Shown in pieces: positions 51,832 to 61,457 of a DNA stretch of 64,000 nt. The stretch lies in assembly GCA_963761015.1 (NCBI GenBank), contig CAVXFL010000016.1:1-64000 (forward strand), in the 5' to 3' direction. This DNA is from CAVXFL01 sp963761015 (GTDB lineage: Bacteria > Pseudomonadota > Alphaproteobacteria > Acetobacterales > Acetobacteraceae). Position numbers and translations under genes: made by a program. Numbering within the stretch: the stretch's first letter is position 1; each line of letters opens with the position of its first letter. The notes beneath the pieces are model-generated. The model was given only the letters and a program-made list of their open reading frames with translations. It had not been told where the DNA came from and ran no database searches.

Positions 51832-51974
51832 CCGCTCCCCCCGAATCACCTGAGCCATCGCCGCGATGGAGCATCGCGCCGCCGGGCGCCACTTCCAATG
51901 TGCCGGGGCGATTGGCGGAGCCGGCGAAGCCCAGCACACTGGCGCCGTTGATGGACTCGGGGAGTGAAAACGCG

Positions 51975-53084
51975 ATGAAAGTCACCGACCTCACGCTGCG
52001 GCTGTTCGCCTGGGAGGGCATTCCGACCACCAGATACGCCACCCACGGCGGTACGCTCGGCGGCCGAAGCGACCTCGGGCTGCTCACCATCGCCACCGAC
52101 GAAGGCATCGAGGGCCATGCCTTCCTCGGCACGGCCAACAATCCGGCGAGCCTCGATGGACCCGCGCTGATCCGTCACCTCAAGCCGATCGTCATGGGCC
52201 AGGACCCGCTGGACCGCGAGCGGCTGTATCACGCGCTCTGGACGCGCAGCCGGCTGGCCCCGATCCGCACCATCGGCGCGGTCGACGTGGCGCTCTGGGA
52301 CATCGGCGGCAAGAAGGCGGGGCTGCCGATCCACCGGCTGCTCGGCTCCTACCGCGACCGGCTTCCGGCCTATGCCAGCTCCGCCGTGCTCGGCTCGCCC
52401 GAGGCCTATGCCGAGGAGGCGCGGACGTTCAAATCCGCCGGCTGGCGGGCCTACAAGATCCATCCGCCGACCAACTGGCGCGAGGACCTCCGTATCTGCG
52501 AGGCGGTGCGCAAGGCAACGGGCGACGACTATACGTTGATGCTCGACTGCACCTGGAGCTACGAGTTCGAAACGGCGCTCAGGGTCGGCCGGGCGATCGA
52601 GGGGCTCGGCTTCTACTGGTACGAAGACCCGCTCGCGGACCAGGACCTGTACAACTGCGTCAAGCTGAAGCGGAAACTGGATATTCCGCTCATGGCAACG
52701 GAATATCCGCAGACCGGCCTCGATTCCTATGGGCCCTGGATCATGGAGCGCGCCACGGATTTCCTGCGCGGCGACGTCGCGGTGAAGGGCGGGATCACCA
52801 CGCTGGTGAAGGCGGCGCATCTTGCCGAGGCGTTCCACATGAAGTTCGAGATCCACCACGGCGGCAATTCGCTGAACAACGTGGCCAACCTGCACGTCGC
52901 CATGGCGATCCGGAATTGCGAGTTCTTCGAGGTGCTGCTGCCCGACGGCGCGCAGAAATACGGGCTGGCGCGGGATATCGCGGTGGATGGCGAGGGGCTG
53001 GTGCACGCGCCGACCGCGCCGGGGCTCGGGGCCGAGATCGATTTCGACCTGATCCGATCGAAGCAGATCGGCGTGCTGAGCTGA
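51975..53084 (+). CDS. Enolase-superfamily (mandelate racemase-type) dehydratase
   Basis: 369 residues from ATG 51975 with GGAG ten bases upstream. The N-terminal capping domain is followed by the barrel. Metal ligands are likely in LMLDCTWSYEF, FYWYEDPLADQDL and PLMATEYPQTG; the base lysine is in AYKIHPPTNWRED (KxH rather than KxK) and a general-acid His in FEIHHGGNSLNN. This favours an acid-sugar dehydratase over a racemase. The specific substrate cannot be assigned. Confidence 0.82.
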   Translation: MKVTDLTLRLFAWEGIPTTRYATHGGTLGGRSDLGLLTIATDEGIEGHAFLGTANNPASLDGPALIRHLKPIVMGQDPLDRERLYHALWTRSRLAPIRTIGAVDVALWDIGGKKAGLPIHRLLGSYRDRLPAYASSAVLGSPEAYAEEARTFKSAGWRAYKIHPPTNWREDLRICEAVRKATGDDYTLMLDCTWSYEFETALRVGRAIEGLGFYWYEDPLADQDLYNCVKLKRKLDIPLMATEYPQTGLDSYGPWIMERATDFLRGDVAVKGGITTLVKAAHLAEAFHMKFEIHHGGNSLNNVANLHVAMAIRNCEFFEVLLPDGAQKYGLARDIAVDGEGLVHAPTAPGLGAEIDFDLIRSKQIGVLS

Positions 53085-53152
53085 TGAGCAGTCCGCGGCC
53101 GGCATAGCGTTCGGGGTCGCTGCGCCGGGCGGTTGGTGGTACCCGGCACCGC

Positions 53153-54958
53153 ATGTCCGAGACCTTCGCTCCCGCCGCCTTCAAGGAGGGCCTGATCATC
53201 CTCGGCTCGGCCGGGGTCGTCATCCCGATGTTCTATCGCCTGCGCATCAGCCCGGTGCTGGGATTCATGCTGGTGGGCATGGCGGTCGGGCCGTTCGGCC
53301 TCGGGCGGCTGGCGTCGCAGTTTCCCTTCCTCTCCTACGTCACCATCACCGATCGCGGATCGATCGCGCCGGTGGCCGAACTCGGCGTGGTGCTGCTGCT
53401 GTTCATGATCGGCCTCGAATTGTCGTTCGAGCGGCTGCGCGTCATGCGGCGGCTGGTGTTCGGCGCCGGGCCGTTGCAGGCGGTGCTTTGCTCCGCCGCC
53501 CTGGTCGGCGCCGCGCTCGCATTCCGGGTGCCTGTGCGCGCCTCGGTCGCGATCGGGCTGGCCTTGGCGATGTCGTCCACCGCCGTCGTCATGCAGGTGC
53601 TCGGCGAGGAGAAGCGGCTGGCCGGTCCGCTCGGACGGCTGAGCATCGCCGTGCTGCTGTTTCAGGATCTCGCGGTGGTGCCCGTGCTGTTCGCCATCGG
53701 CGCGCTCGCTCCGGCGGCGGGCGCGGTCGGGTTCGGCCATTTCGGGCTGGCGATCGGTCAGGCGGTGCTGGCGATCCTGGGGCTGGTCGTCGCCGGGCGC
53801 CTCGTTTTGCGCCCGCTGTTCCGCATGGCCGCGCGGACCAAAAGCTCGGAGATGTTCATGGCCGCCTGTCTGCTGGTGGTCATGGCCACCGGCCTGGTGA
53901 CCGCCGCGTCGGGGCTGTCCATGGCCATGGGCGCGCTGATCGCCGGCCTCCTGCTCGCCGAGACCGAGTACCGCCGCCAAGTCGAGGTCACGATCGACCC
54001 GTTCCGCGGGCTGCTCGTCGGCGTGTTTCTGATTTCGGTGGGCATGAGCGTGGATATCGGCTGGATCATCCAGCGGCCGCTGGCGTTCGGCGCTGCCGCG
54101 GCCGTGCTGATCGGGATCAAGCTGGTGCTGATCACCGCGATCGCGCGGCTGTTCGGGTTCGGCTGGTCGGCCAGCGTGCAAACCGGGCTGTTGCTCGGCC
54201 CGGGCGGCGAGTTCGGCTTCGTCGTGCTCGGCCAGTCGCGCGCGCTCGGCGTGCTGCCGCCGGAACTCGCCGACTTCGCCCTGATGGTGACCGCGATGAC
54301 CATGGCCGCGATACCGCTGCTCGCGAAGCTGGGCGGGCGGCTCGGGCGGCGCCTGGAAACGGCGCGTTCCGCCGGGCCGGTGCTGCCGCCCGTACCGCAA
54401 GCGCCGGCGAACCGCGTGGTCATCGCCGGATTCGGCCGCGTGGGCCAGACCGTCGCCGCCATGCTGGAGGCGCACCGGATTCCCTATATCGCCCTCGATC
54501 GCGATCCCGATCGGGTGGGCCAGTTCTACGCGCGCGGCAAGCCGGTCTATTACGGCGATATCACGCGGCTGGATTCGCTGCGTCTTCTGGGCCTCGACGG
54601 CGCCCAGGCGTTGGTGGTCACTCTGGATGACCGCTCGGCGATCGACGAACTGGTGGCCGCGGCGCGTAAACAGCGGCGGGATCTGCTGATCGTGGCGCGG
54701 GCGCGCGACGCCGTGCATGCCGCGCATCTCTACGCCACCGGCGTGACCGACGCGGTGCCCGAGACGATCGAGGCGAGCTTGCAGCTGTCCGAAGCGGTGT
54801 TGGTGGATTTGGGCGTCCCGATGGGACCGGTGCTGGTGTCCATTCACGAGAAGCGCGCCGAATTCCAGGCGCAGATCAAGGCGATGGCGCCGGCCGCGGA
54901 AATCCGCCAACTCGGCGGGCGACGCGTGCGGGACGCGATCGGCGCGAAGGAAGGGTAG
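53153..54958 (+). CDS. Kef-type cation:proton antiporter with RCK domain
   Basis: 601 residues. About twelve membrane spans in the first 400 residues, including LGFMLVGMAVGPFGLGRLAS, ELGVVLLLFMIGLELSFERL and LAMSSTAVVMQVLGEEKRLA; the ion-site QDLAVVPVLF follows LLFQDLAVVPV, typical of CPA2 transporters. Residues about 410-530 are a TrkA-N/RCK domain: RVVIAGFGRVGQTVAAMLEA (GxGxxG) and YYGDITRLDSLRLLGLDGAQ. Probably a glutathione- or nucleotide-gated potassium efflux system. Confidence 0.88.
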   Translation: MSETFAPAAFKEGLIILGSAGVVIPMFYRLRISPVLGFMLVGMAVGPFGLGRLASQFPFLSYVTITDRGSIAPVAELGVVLLLFMIGLELSFERLRVMRRLVFGAGPLQAVLCSAALVGAALAFRVPVRASVAIGLALAMSSTAVVMQVLGEEKRLAGPLGRLSIAVLLFQDLAVVPVLFAIGALAPAAGAVGFGHFGLAIGQAVLAILGLVVAGRLVLRPLFRMAARTKSSEMFMAACLLVVMATGLVTAASGLSMAMGALIAGLLLAETEYRRQVEVTIDPFRGLLVGVFLISVGMSVDIGWIIQRPLAFGAAAAVLIGIKLVLITAIARLFGFGWSASVQTGLLLGPGGEFGFVVLGQSRALGVLPPELADFALMVTAMTMAAIPLLAKLGGRLGRRLETARSAGPVLPPVPQAPANRVVIAGFGRVGQTVAAMLEAHRIPYIALDRDPDRVGQFYARGKPVYYGDITRLDSLRLLGLDGAQALVVTLDDRSAIDELVAAARKQRRDLLIVARARDAVHAAHLYATGVTDAVPETIEASLQLSEAVLVDLGVPMGPVLVSIHEKRAEFQAQIKAMAPAAEIRQLGGRRVRDAIGAKEG

Positions 54959-55025
54959 AGCGCGTGGGAGCGCTACAATTGACCCCCGCCAGACGCGGTG
55001 CGCAAATTGCCCAGGGGCCGAAACC

Positions 55026-55622
55026 ATGATCCTCCTGATCGACAACTACGACAGCTTCACCTTCAACCTGGTGCATTTCCTCGGCGATCTCGGCGCGCGC
55101 TGCGACGTGCGCCGCAACGACACGCTGACCGCGGAACAGGCGCTGGCGCTCGAACCGGAGGCGATCGTGCTCTCGCCCGGGCCCCGCACGCCGAACGAGG
55201 CCGGGATCTGCGTCGAGCTGATCCAGCGCGCCGCCGGGCGAGCGCCGGTGCTCGGCGTCTGTCTCGGCCATCAGGCGATCGGCCAAGCCTTCGGCGGTGC
55301 CGTGGTCCGGGCGCCGGTACCGATGCACGGCAAGCTCAGCCGCATCGGCCACCAGGGCAGCGACGTCTTCGCCGGCGTGGAAAACCCGTTCGCGGCGACG
55401 CGCTATCACAGCCTCGTCGTCGATCGCGAGAGCCTGCCAGACGTGCTCGTTCCCACCGCCTTCACCGACGATGGGCTGATCATGGGCATGCGCCACCGCA
55501 GCCTGCCCATCTTCGGCGTGCAGTTCCATCCCGAGAGCATCGCCAGCCAGCACGGTCACAAGATCCTGGCCAATTTCCTGGCCATCGCGCGCGGGTCCAA
55601 CGACCAGGCGCGAGCGGCCTGA
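55026..55622 (+). CDS. trpG: Anthranilate synthase glutamine amidotransferase component
   Basis: 198 residues. Class I amidotransferase with nucleophile C79 (LGVCLGHQAIG) and H168/E170 (VQFHPESIAS). LSPGPRTPNEAGI is the oxyanion-site signature. It supplies ammonia to TrpE, and possibly to PabB for folate. It heads the run trpG-trpD-trpC-moaC-moeA-lexA on the plus strand; trpE is not in the window. trpD follows after 13 bases. Confidence 0.93.
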   Translation: MILLIDNYDSFTFNLVHFLGDLGARCDVRRNDTLTAEQALALEPEAIVLSPGPRTPNEAGICVELIQRAAGRAPVLGVCLGHQAIGQAFGGAVVRAPVPMHGKLSRIGHQGSDVFAGVENPFAATRYHSLVVDRESLPDVLVPTAFTDDGLIMGMRHRSLPIFGVQFHPESIASQHGHKILANFLAIARGSNDQARAA

Positions 55623-55635
55623 CCAGCCGGCACGC

Positions 55636-56665
55636 GTGTCGAGCAGCCTGAAACCAACGCTCGCCCGCCTCGCCACCGGCAAGTCCCTGTCGGAAGAGGA
55701 CGCCGAACACGCGTTCGGCCTCATCATGGCCGGCGAGGCCACCCCGGCGCAGATCGGCGCGCTGCTGATGGCGCTGCGGGTGCGCGGCGAGACCGTCGCG
55801 GAGTTGACCGGCGCGGTCCGCGCCATGCGCGCGCGCATGATCCGCGTGGTGGCCCCGCCCGGCGCCGTGGACGTTTGCGGCACCGGGGGCGACGGCGCCG
55901 GCACGCTCAACATCTCCACCGCCGTCACCTTCGTGCTCGCCGGGCTGGGCGTGCCGGTGGCCAAGCACGGCAACCGCGCGCTGAGCTCGCGCACCGGCGG
56001 GGCGGACGTGCTCGCCGCCCTCGGCATCGACGTGGACGTGCCCCTGGAACGGCTGCCGCATATCCTGCGCGCGGCGAACTGCGCCTTCCTGTTCGCACCG
56101 CGCCACCACGCCGCGCTGCGCCACGCGGCGGGTCCGCGCATCGAACTCGGCACACGCACGATCTTCAACCTGCTCGGCCCGCTGGCCAATCCGGCCGAGG
56201 TCAAGCGCCAGCTCATCGGCGTGTTCGATCCGGCCTGGGCACACCCGATGGCCGCCGCGCTCGCCGAACTTGGCAGCGAGATCCTGCTGGATCGTGCACG
56301 GGCAGGGACTGGACGAGCTGACGCTCGCCGGCGAGAACAGCGTCGTGGAACTGAAGGACGGCGTGGTCCGGACCTTCGCCGTGACACCGGAGCAAGCCGG
56401 CTTGGCGCGCGCACCGGTTGCGGCGATCCAGGGCGGCGACGCCGTCGCGAACGCCACGGCGCTTGCCGCGTTGCTCGAGGGAGCCGCCGGGCCGTATCGT
56501 GACACCGTGCTGCTGAACGCCGCCGCCGCCCTGATCGTCGCCGGCCGGGTGGACGGGTTGCGCGAGGGGGTTGTCGAGGCGGCCCGGGCCTTGGATAGCG
56601 GGGCGGCGCTCGCGGCGCTGGAGACGCTGCGCCAGGAAGCCGCGCTTGCGCCGGCCGCGCCGTGA
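55636..56665 (+). CDS. trpD: Anthranilate phosphoribosyltransferase, one apparent frameshift
   Basis: Starts at GTG 55636 (MSSSLKPTLARLATGKSLSE). Signatures: VDVCGTGGDGAGTLNISTAV (PRPP-binding glycine loop), VAKHGNRALSSRTGGADVLA and TIFNLLGPLANPAEVKRQLI. At about 56284-56287 an extra base breaks the frame after LAELGSEI; the rest continues as WIVHGQGLDELTLAGENSVV to the stop at 56665. The repaired protein is of normal length, about 342 residues. Probable sequencing insertion. Confidence 0.88.
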
Positions 56666-56703
56666 CCGCGCCACGGCCGGCATCCATCGCTGAGAGGAAT
56701 AGC

Positions 56704-57568
56704 ATGAATTCCGCCGCGCCCGATTCGTCGGGCTCCGACATCCTCGCCCGGATCTGCGACCACAAGCGCGAGGAAGTCGCCGCGCTCAAGGCCAAGACCA
56801 GTATCGAAACCCTGAAAGCCCGCCTCGGGTCGGCCGACGAGACCCGCGGTTTCGGCCGGGCGCTCAAGGAAAAGACCGCCGGCGACGGCTTCGGCCTGAT
56901 CGCCGAGATCAAGAAAGCCTCGCCTTCGGGCGGCCTGATCCGGCCGGATTTCGACCCGGCGGCGCTGGCGAAGGCCTACAAGGAAGGCGGCGCCACCTGC
57001 CTCTCCGTGCTGACCGACGCCAAGCACTTCCAGGGCGCACCCGAGCACCTGAAGGCGGCGCGCCAGGCGGTCGATCTGCCGGTGCTGCGCAAGGATTTCA
57101 TCCTCGATCCCTGGCAGGTCTTCGAGAGCCGCGTCATGGGCGCGGATTGCATCCTGCTCATCATGGGCGCGCTCACCGACCAATGCGCCCGCGAACTGGA
57201 AGCGCTCGCCCGCTCGCTGGACATGGACGTGCTGGCGGAGGTGCACAACGCCGCCGAATTGCAACGGGCGCTCGGGCTGGAAACCAATCTTGATCGGCAT
57301 CAACAACCGCAATCTCAAGACTTTGGATATCAATCTTCATACGACGCTCGAACTCGCTCCGCAGGTCCCGCCCGAGCGCTTCATCATCGCCGAGAGCGGC
57401 ATCCGCTCTCACGACGACCTAGTGATCCTCGCGCAAACCGGGGTGCGCAGCTTCCTGGTCGGCGAATGGCTGATGCGCCAGCCGGACGTCGCCGAGGCCG
57501 CGCGGCAGCTTCTCGGCCAGCGCCGACCGGCCGAAACGCCCACGGTGCCGCGGGCCGCTGCCGGATGA
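56704..57568 (+). CDS. trpC: Indole-3-glycerol-phosphate synthase, one apparent frameshift
   Basis: From ATG 56704 (MNSAAPDSSGSDILARICDH). Active-site segments are LIAEIKKASPSGGLIRPDFD, LSVLTDAKHFQGAPEHLKAA, VLRKDFILDPWQVFESRVMG and VLAEVHNAAELQRAL. At 57289-57291 one surplus T changes frame (AATCTTGATC); without it LIGINNRNLKTLDINL continues and IIAESGIRSHDDLVIL leads to the stop at 57568. The repaired length is about 287 residues. The stop overlaps the moaC start (ATGA). Confidence 0.88.
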
Positions 57569-58065
57569 GCGAACGGCTCACGCATTTCGACGCCGCAGGC
57601 AATGCCGCCATGGTCGACGTCTCAGCCAAGCCGATAACCGCGCGTAGCGCGACGGCCAAGGCGCGGGTCGTCATGCGGGAAGCAACCTTGCGGATGATCC
57701 AGGAGGGCGGCGCCAAGAAGGGCGACGTGTTGGGTGTCGCGCGTCTCGCCGGCATCATGGGCGCGAAGCGGACGTCGGAACTGATCCCGCTCTGCCATCC
57801 GCTGCCCATCGACGCCGTGGCGGTGGAGTTGTCGCCGGCCCCGCCCGATGCGGTGGAGATCGCCGCGACCGTGCGCACGACCGGGCGAACGGGCGTGGAA
57901 ATGGAGGCGCTGACGGCAGCGAGCGTCGCGGCGCTCACGGTCTACGACATGTGCAAGGCGGTGGATCGCGGCATGCGCATCGAGGCGCTACGCCTGGTGC
58001 ACAAATCCGGCGGCAAGTCGGGCGACTTCGCCGCCCCCGCCTCGGAGCACGGGGCAGGGCCATGA
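57565..58065 (+). CDS. moaC: Cyclic pyranopterin monophosphate synthase
   Basis: 166 residues from ATG 57565 (MSERLTHFDAAGNAAMVDVS). It converts the MoaA product to cPMP, the first stable molybdopterin precursor. Conserved blocks are GDVLGVARLAGIMGAKRTSE, LIPLCHPLPIDAVAV and TTGRTGVEMEALTAASVAAL, followed by VYDMCKAVDRGM. ATGA overlaps with trpC before and moeA after (58062-58065) indicate coupled translation. Confidence 0.95.
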   Translation: MSERLTHFDAAGNAAMVDVSAKPITARSATAKARVVMREATLRMIQEGGAKKGDVLGVARLAGIMGAKRTSELIPLCHPLPIDAVAVELSPAPPDAVEIAATVRTTGRTGVEMEALTAASVAALTVYDMCKAVDRGMRIEALRLVHKSGGKSGDFAAPASEHGAGP

Positions 58066-59268
58066 TCAGCGTCGCCGACGCCCGCGCGCGCATTCTGGAG
58101 GGGCTTCGGCCGACCCCGCCCGAGACGGTCGCCTTGCCCCAAGCCTGGGGCCGCGTCAGCGCCGAGCCGGTGATCGCCCGGCTGACCCAGCCGCCGGCGG
58201 ACGTCTCCGCGATGGACGGCTATGCGCTCCGCAGCGCCGACGGCGCGACGGGCGCCGTGCTGCGCGTCGTCGGCAGCGCGCCCGCCGGCCATCCGTTCGC
58301 CGGCCGGGTCGGGCCCGGCGAAGCGGTGCGGCTGTTCACCGGAAGCGTCGTGCCCGAGGGCGCGGATTGCGTCGTGCTCCAGGAAGATACCGAGCGCGAC
58401 GGCGATCGCGTCATCCTCCACGAGGCAGCCATTGCCGGCCGGCACATCCGACGCGCCGGACAGGATTTCCGCGCCGGCGACGGTGGTGATCCCGGCCGGA
58501 CGACGTCTCGGGGCGCGGGATATCGGCCTCGCGGCCGGGGCCAACCACCCCTGGCTCGCGGTGCATCGCCGCCCGCGCGTCGCCATCCTGGCCACCGGCG
58601 ACGAGATCGCGCTGCCGGGCGAGCCGATTCCGCCGGGCGGCATCGTCAGCTCCAACACGCATGCGCTGGCCGCGCTGGCGCGCGCCGCCGGCGCGGAGGC
58701 GGCCGTGCTCCCGATCGCGAAGGACGACCGAGGGGCCATCGCGGCCGTCGCGGACTGGGCTTCGGGGGCCGATCTGCTGCTGACCAGCGGCGGCGCCAGC
58801 GTGGGCGAGCACGATCTGGTGCAGCAGGCGCTGACCGAGCGCGGCATGGTGGTCGATTTCTGGAAGATCGCCATGCGTCCCGGCAAGCCGCTGATGGCCG
58901 GCCGGCTCGGCGATGTTCCGGTGATCGGGCTGCCCGGCAATCCCGTCTCCGCCCTGGTTTGCGCCATCCTGTTCGTGCTCCCGGCGCTCGCCCGTCTGGG
59001 TGGGCTTCCCGGCGACCCGCCGCCGACCGTGCGCGCGCAACTCGGCGAGCCGCTCCGCGCCAACGACCATCGCGCCGATTTCCTGCGCGGCCGGCTGACC
59101 CTCGGCCCGGACGGCGGCCTGATCGCAACCGCCTTCGCGCGGCAGGATTCGGCCATGATGAAGCTCCTGGCCGATGCCGACGCGCTGATCCTGCGCGCCC
59201 CGCACGCCCCGGCGCTGGACGCCGGCGCCGAGGTCGAGGCGATCCGCCTGGATACGCTCGGCCTGTAG
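58062..59268 (+). CDS. moeA: Molybdopterin molybdenumtransferase MoeA, one apparent frameshift
   Basis: From ATG 58062 (MISVADARARILEGLRPTPP). MDGYALRSAD and GEAVRLFTGSVVPEGADCVV are typical of domain III and the linker. At 58481-58484 one surplus G breaks the frame after AGQDFRAGD; VVIPAGRRLGARDIGLAAGA continues, then LATGDEIALPG, LLTSGGASVGEHDLVQQALT, MRPGKPLMAGRLG and VIGLPGNPVSALVC to the stop at 59268. The repaired length is about 402 residues. It inserts molybdate into molybdopterin. Confidence 0.9.
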
Positions 59269-59296
59269 GCGCGCAAACGCGTCGCGCGACTGTCGC

Positions 59297-59326
59297 TTGA
59301 CGGGCCGGCGCGAACCAATCTAGAAC
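59297..59326 (+). promoter_or_regulatory. lexA promoter with SOS box
   Basis: GAAC-CAATCTA-GAAC (59312-59326) is a perfect alphaproteobacterial LexA site, GAACN7GAAC. TTGACG at 59297-59302 and TAGAAC at 59321-59326, 18 bases apart, form a good sigma-70 promoter, so LexA would cover the -10. Autoregulation of lexA is inferred. Confidence 0.8.
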
Positions 59327-59409
59327 AAGGCCAACTCGTTGCCCGTTTGTTCCGACGCGCGAGCCGGCCCGGTCGGTCGATCGCGAGAGCTCCCCGGGAG
59401 GAGATGGCG

Positions 59410-60135
59410 ATGCTCACGCGCAAGCAGCACGAGCTGCTGATGTTCATCGACCGGCACCTGAAGTCGACCGGCTTTTCGCCGAGCTTCGAGGAAATGAAGG
59501 ACGCGCTGGGCCTGAAGTCGAAGTCCGGGATTCACCGGCTGATTTCGGCGCTGGAGGAGCGCGGATTTCTGCACCGCCGCCATCACCGGGCGCGGGCGCT
59601 GGAAGTCTCCCGCCTCCCCGACGATCTGGCGCCCAAGGCCGAGCCCGCCGGGGCGCGCCCCGAGGCCGGGGGGGCCGGCAATTTCGCCCCGAACGTGATC
59701 CGCGGCGATTTCACCGCCCGCTTGCCGGGCGTGCGCGCTGCCAACGACGCCCCGGCCGTGCAACTGCCGCTTTACGGCCGGATCGCGGCCGGCGCGCCGA
59801 TCGAGGCGCTGCGCGACAACGGCGCCCATGTGGAAGTGCCCATTGCGCTGCTCGGCGCCGGCGAGCATTACGCGCTGGAGGTGGCGGGCAATTCCATGGT
59901 GGAAGCCGGTATTCTGGACGGCGACACGGTGATCGTGCGCAAGGGCGAGACGGCCGAGACCGGCCAGATCGTGGTGGCGCTGGTGGACGATAACGAAGTC
60001 ACCTTGAAGCGCCTGCGCCGGCGCGGCAACTCGATCGCGCTCGAGCCCGCCAATGCGCGCTACGAAACCCGCATTCTGCCGGCGGAACGCGTGAAGGTGC
60101 AGGGCAAGCTGGTGGGCCTGCTGCGGCGGTACTAA
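59410..60135 (+). CDS. lexA: LexA repressor
   Basis: 241 residues from ATG 59410; GGGAGGAG stands eight bases before it, whereas the ATG at 59404 is too close to that Shine-Dalgarno. The winged helix MLTRKQHELLMFIDRHLKST and SKSGIHRLISALEERGFL are followed by a linker of the alphaproteobacterial type and the self-cleavage domain with site IAAG, Ser162 (GNSMVEAGILDGD) and Lys200 (EVTLKRLRR). Represses the SOS regulon until RecA filaments trigger cleavage. Preceded by an SOS box. Confidence 0.95.
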   Translation: MLTRKQHELLMFIDRHLKSTGFSPSFEEMKDALGLKSKSGIHRLISALEERGFLHRRHHRARALEVSRLPDDLAPKAEPAGARPEAGGAGNFAPNVIRGDFTARLPGVRAANDAPAVQLPLYGRIAAGAPIEALRDNGAHVEVPIALLGAGEHYALEVAGNSMVEAGILDGDTVIVRKGETAETGQIVVALVDDNEVTLKRLRRRGNSIALEPANARYETRILPAERVKVQGKLVGLLRRY

Positions 60136-60172
60136 CCGTTGCCACGGCCCACGGCCGGCGTGGGGTCCTCCC

Positions 60173-61378
60173 GTGACTGAAACACCGGGCAATCGTCGTG
60201 CCCTGGTGGTCGGCGCCTCCATTTCTGGCCTGGCGGTCGCCGCGCTACTCCTCCGCGCCGGGTGGCAGGTCGAGGTTTTCGAGCGCTCGGAAACGGAGCT
60301 GCGTGGCCGCGGCGCCGGCATCGTCACGCATCCCGAACTCGTGCAGGTCATGGAGGAAAGCGGCGCCGGAACGACCGGTCTCGGCGTCATGGTCGAGGAA
60401 CGTATCGCCTTTGACCGCGCGGGGAACGTGGTCGATTCGTGGCCGCGTCACGGCGTGGTGACGTCATGGGACCGGTTGCACGGCGCGTTTCGCCGGCTTG
60501 TGCCGGACGATCGCCATCATCTCGGCCGGACCCTCGTCCGCGTCGAGCAGGATGCACATTGTGTCACCGCGCATTTCGCGGACGGTTCATCCGCCCGTGC
60601 GGAGCTTTTGGTCGCGGCGGACGGGTTTCGCTCGGCCGTTCGCGCGCAATACGCGCCCGATGTGCAGCCGATCTACGCCGGTTACGCGATCTGGCGCGGC
60701 GTCTGCGAGGAAGCCTCGCTGCCGACCTGGGTCCATCGCGCGATCTTCGATAAATTCGGATTTTTCCTGGGAGAGGGCAGCGAGGCCCTCGGCTACCCGA
60801 TCCCGGGCGCGGGCGACGATTTGACACCGGGACGGCGGCGCTACAACTGGGTGTGGTATCGCTGCGCGAACGACGCCTGGCTGAGCGATGCGCTGATCGA
60901 TGCGTCGGGCCGGCGGCACGCGTTCTCGATTCCGCCGCCGCTGGTTCGCGACGATCTCATCGCTGCCATGTCGAGGGACGCCGAGCGGCTGCTCCCGGCT
61001 GCGTTCCTCGAGGCGCTGCGTTGCATTCCGCGCCCGTTCTTCACGCCCATCTATGATTTCGGCTCGGCGCGTATCGCATTCGGACGCGTTGCGCTGCTCG
61101 GCGACGCGGCTTTCCTCGCCCGCCCTCATGTCGGGATGGGGGTCACGAAGGGAGCGGCCGATGCCCGCGCGCTCGCCAAAGCGGTAACGAACGAGGCGGA
61201 CATTGCCTCCGCGCTCGGCCGGTACGAGGCCGAGCGCAAGCCGGTTGGCGAACTGGTCCTGCGCCGCGGCCGTGAGCTCGGCAGGTTCATCACGGCGCGC
61301 GAGGGCGACCCCCCGCGGGCGCGGGACCACATGGCGTTGCTGCGCGAAACCGCCGTCGCCGATTTGCCGCAGGATTGA
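60173..61378 (+). CDS. FAD-dependent aromatic-ring monooxygenase
   Basis: 401 residues starting at GTG 60173 (MTETPGNRRALVVGASISGL). The FAD motif GASISGLAVAALLLRAGWQV, the DG motif LLVAADGFRSAVRAQY and GRVALLGDAAFLARPHVGMG are those of class A flavoprotein hydroxylases. Overall features (RGRGAGIVTHPELVQVMEES) resemble 2,6-dihydroxypyridine 3-monooxygenase and related enzymes. The substrate is not known. It stands 37 bases after lexA and could be in the same transcript. Confidence 0.85.
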   Translation: MTETPGNRRALVVGASISGLAVAALLLRAGWQVEVFERSETELRGRGAGIVTHPELVQVMEESGAGTTGLGVMVEERIAFDRAGNVVDSWPRHGVVTSWDRLHGAFRRLVPDDRHHLGRTLVRVEQDAHCVTAHFADGSSARAELLVAADGFRSAVRAQYAPDVQPIYAGYAIWRGVCEEASLPTWVHRAIFDKFGFFLGEGSEALGYPIPGAGDDLTPGRRRYNWVWYRCANDAWLSDALIDASGRRHAFSIPPPLVRDDLIAAMSRDAERLLPAAFLEALRCIPRPFFTPIYDFGSARIAFGRVALLGDAAFLARPHVGMGVTKGAADARALAKAVTNEADIASALGRYEAERKPVGELVLRRGRELGRFITAREGDPPRARDHMALLRETAVADLPQD

Positions 61379-61457
61379 TTGGGGCGACCGCGAGCGAGCT
61401 TGTTCGGTTGTCGCGCCGGGATCGACCATCGTCGGCTCGCGGGCAATGCCAGACCGC

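Noticed and set aside
57292..58065. Fusion of trpC with moaC in one continuous frame
   Set aside because: It arises only because of the single surplus base in trpC; the true trpC end and moaC start overlap as ATGA at 57565-57568.
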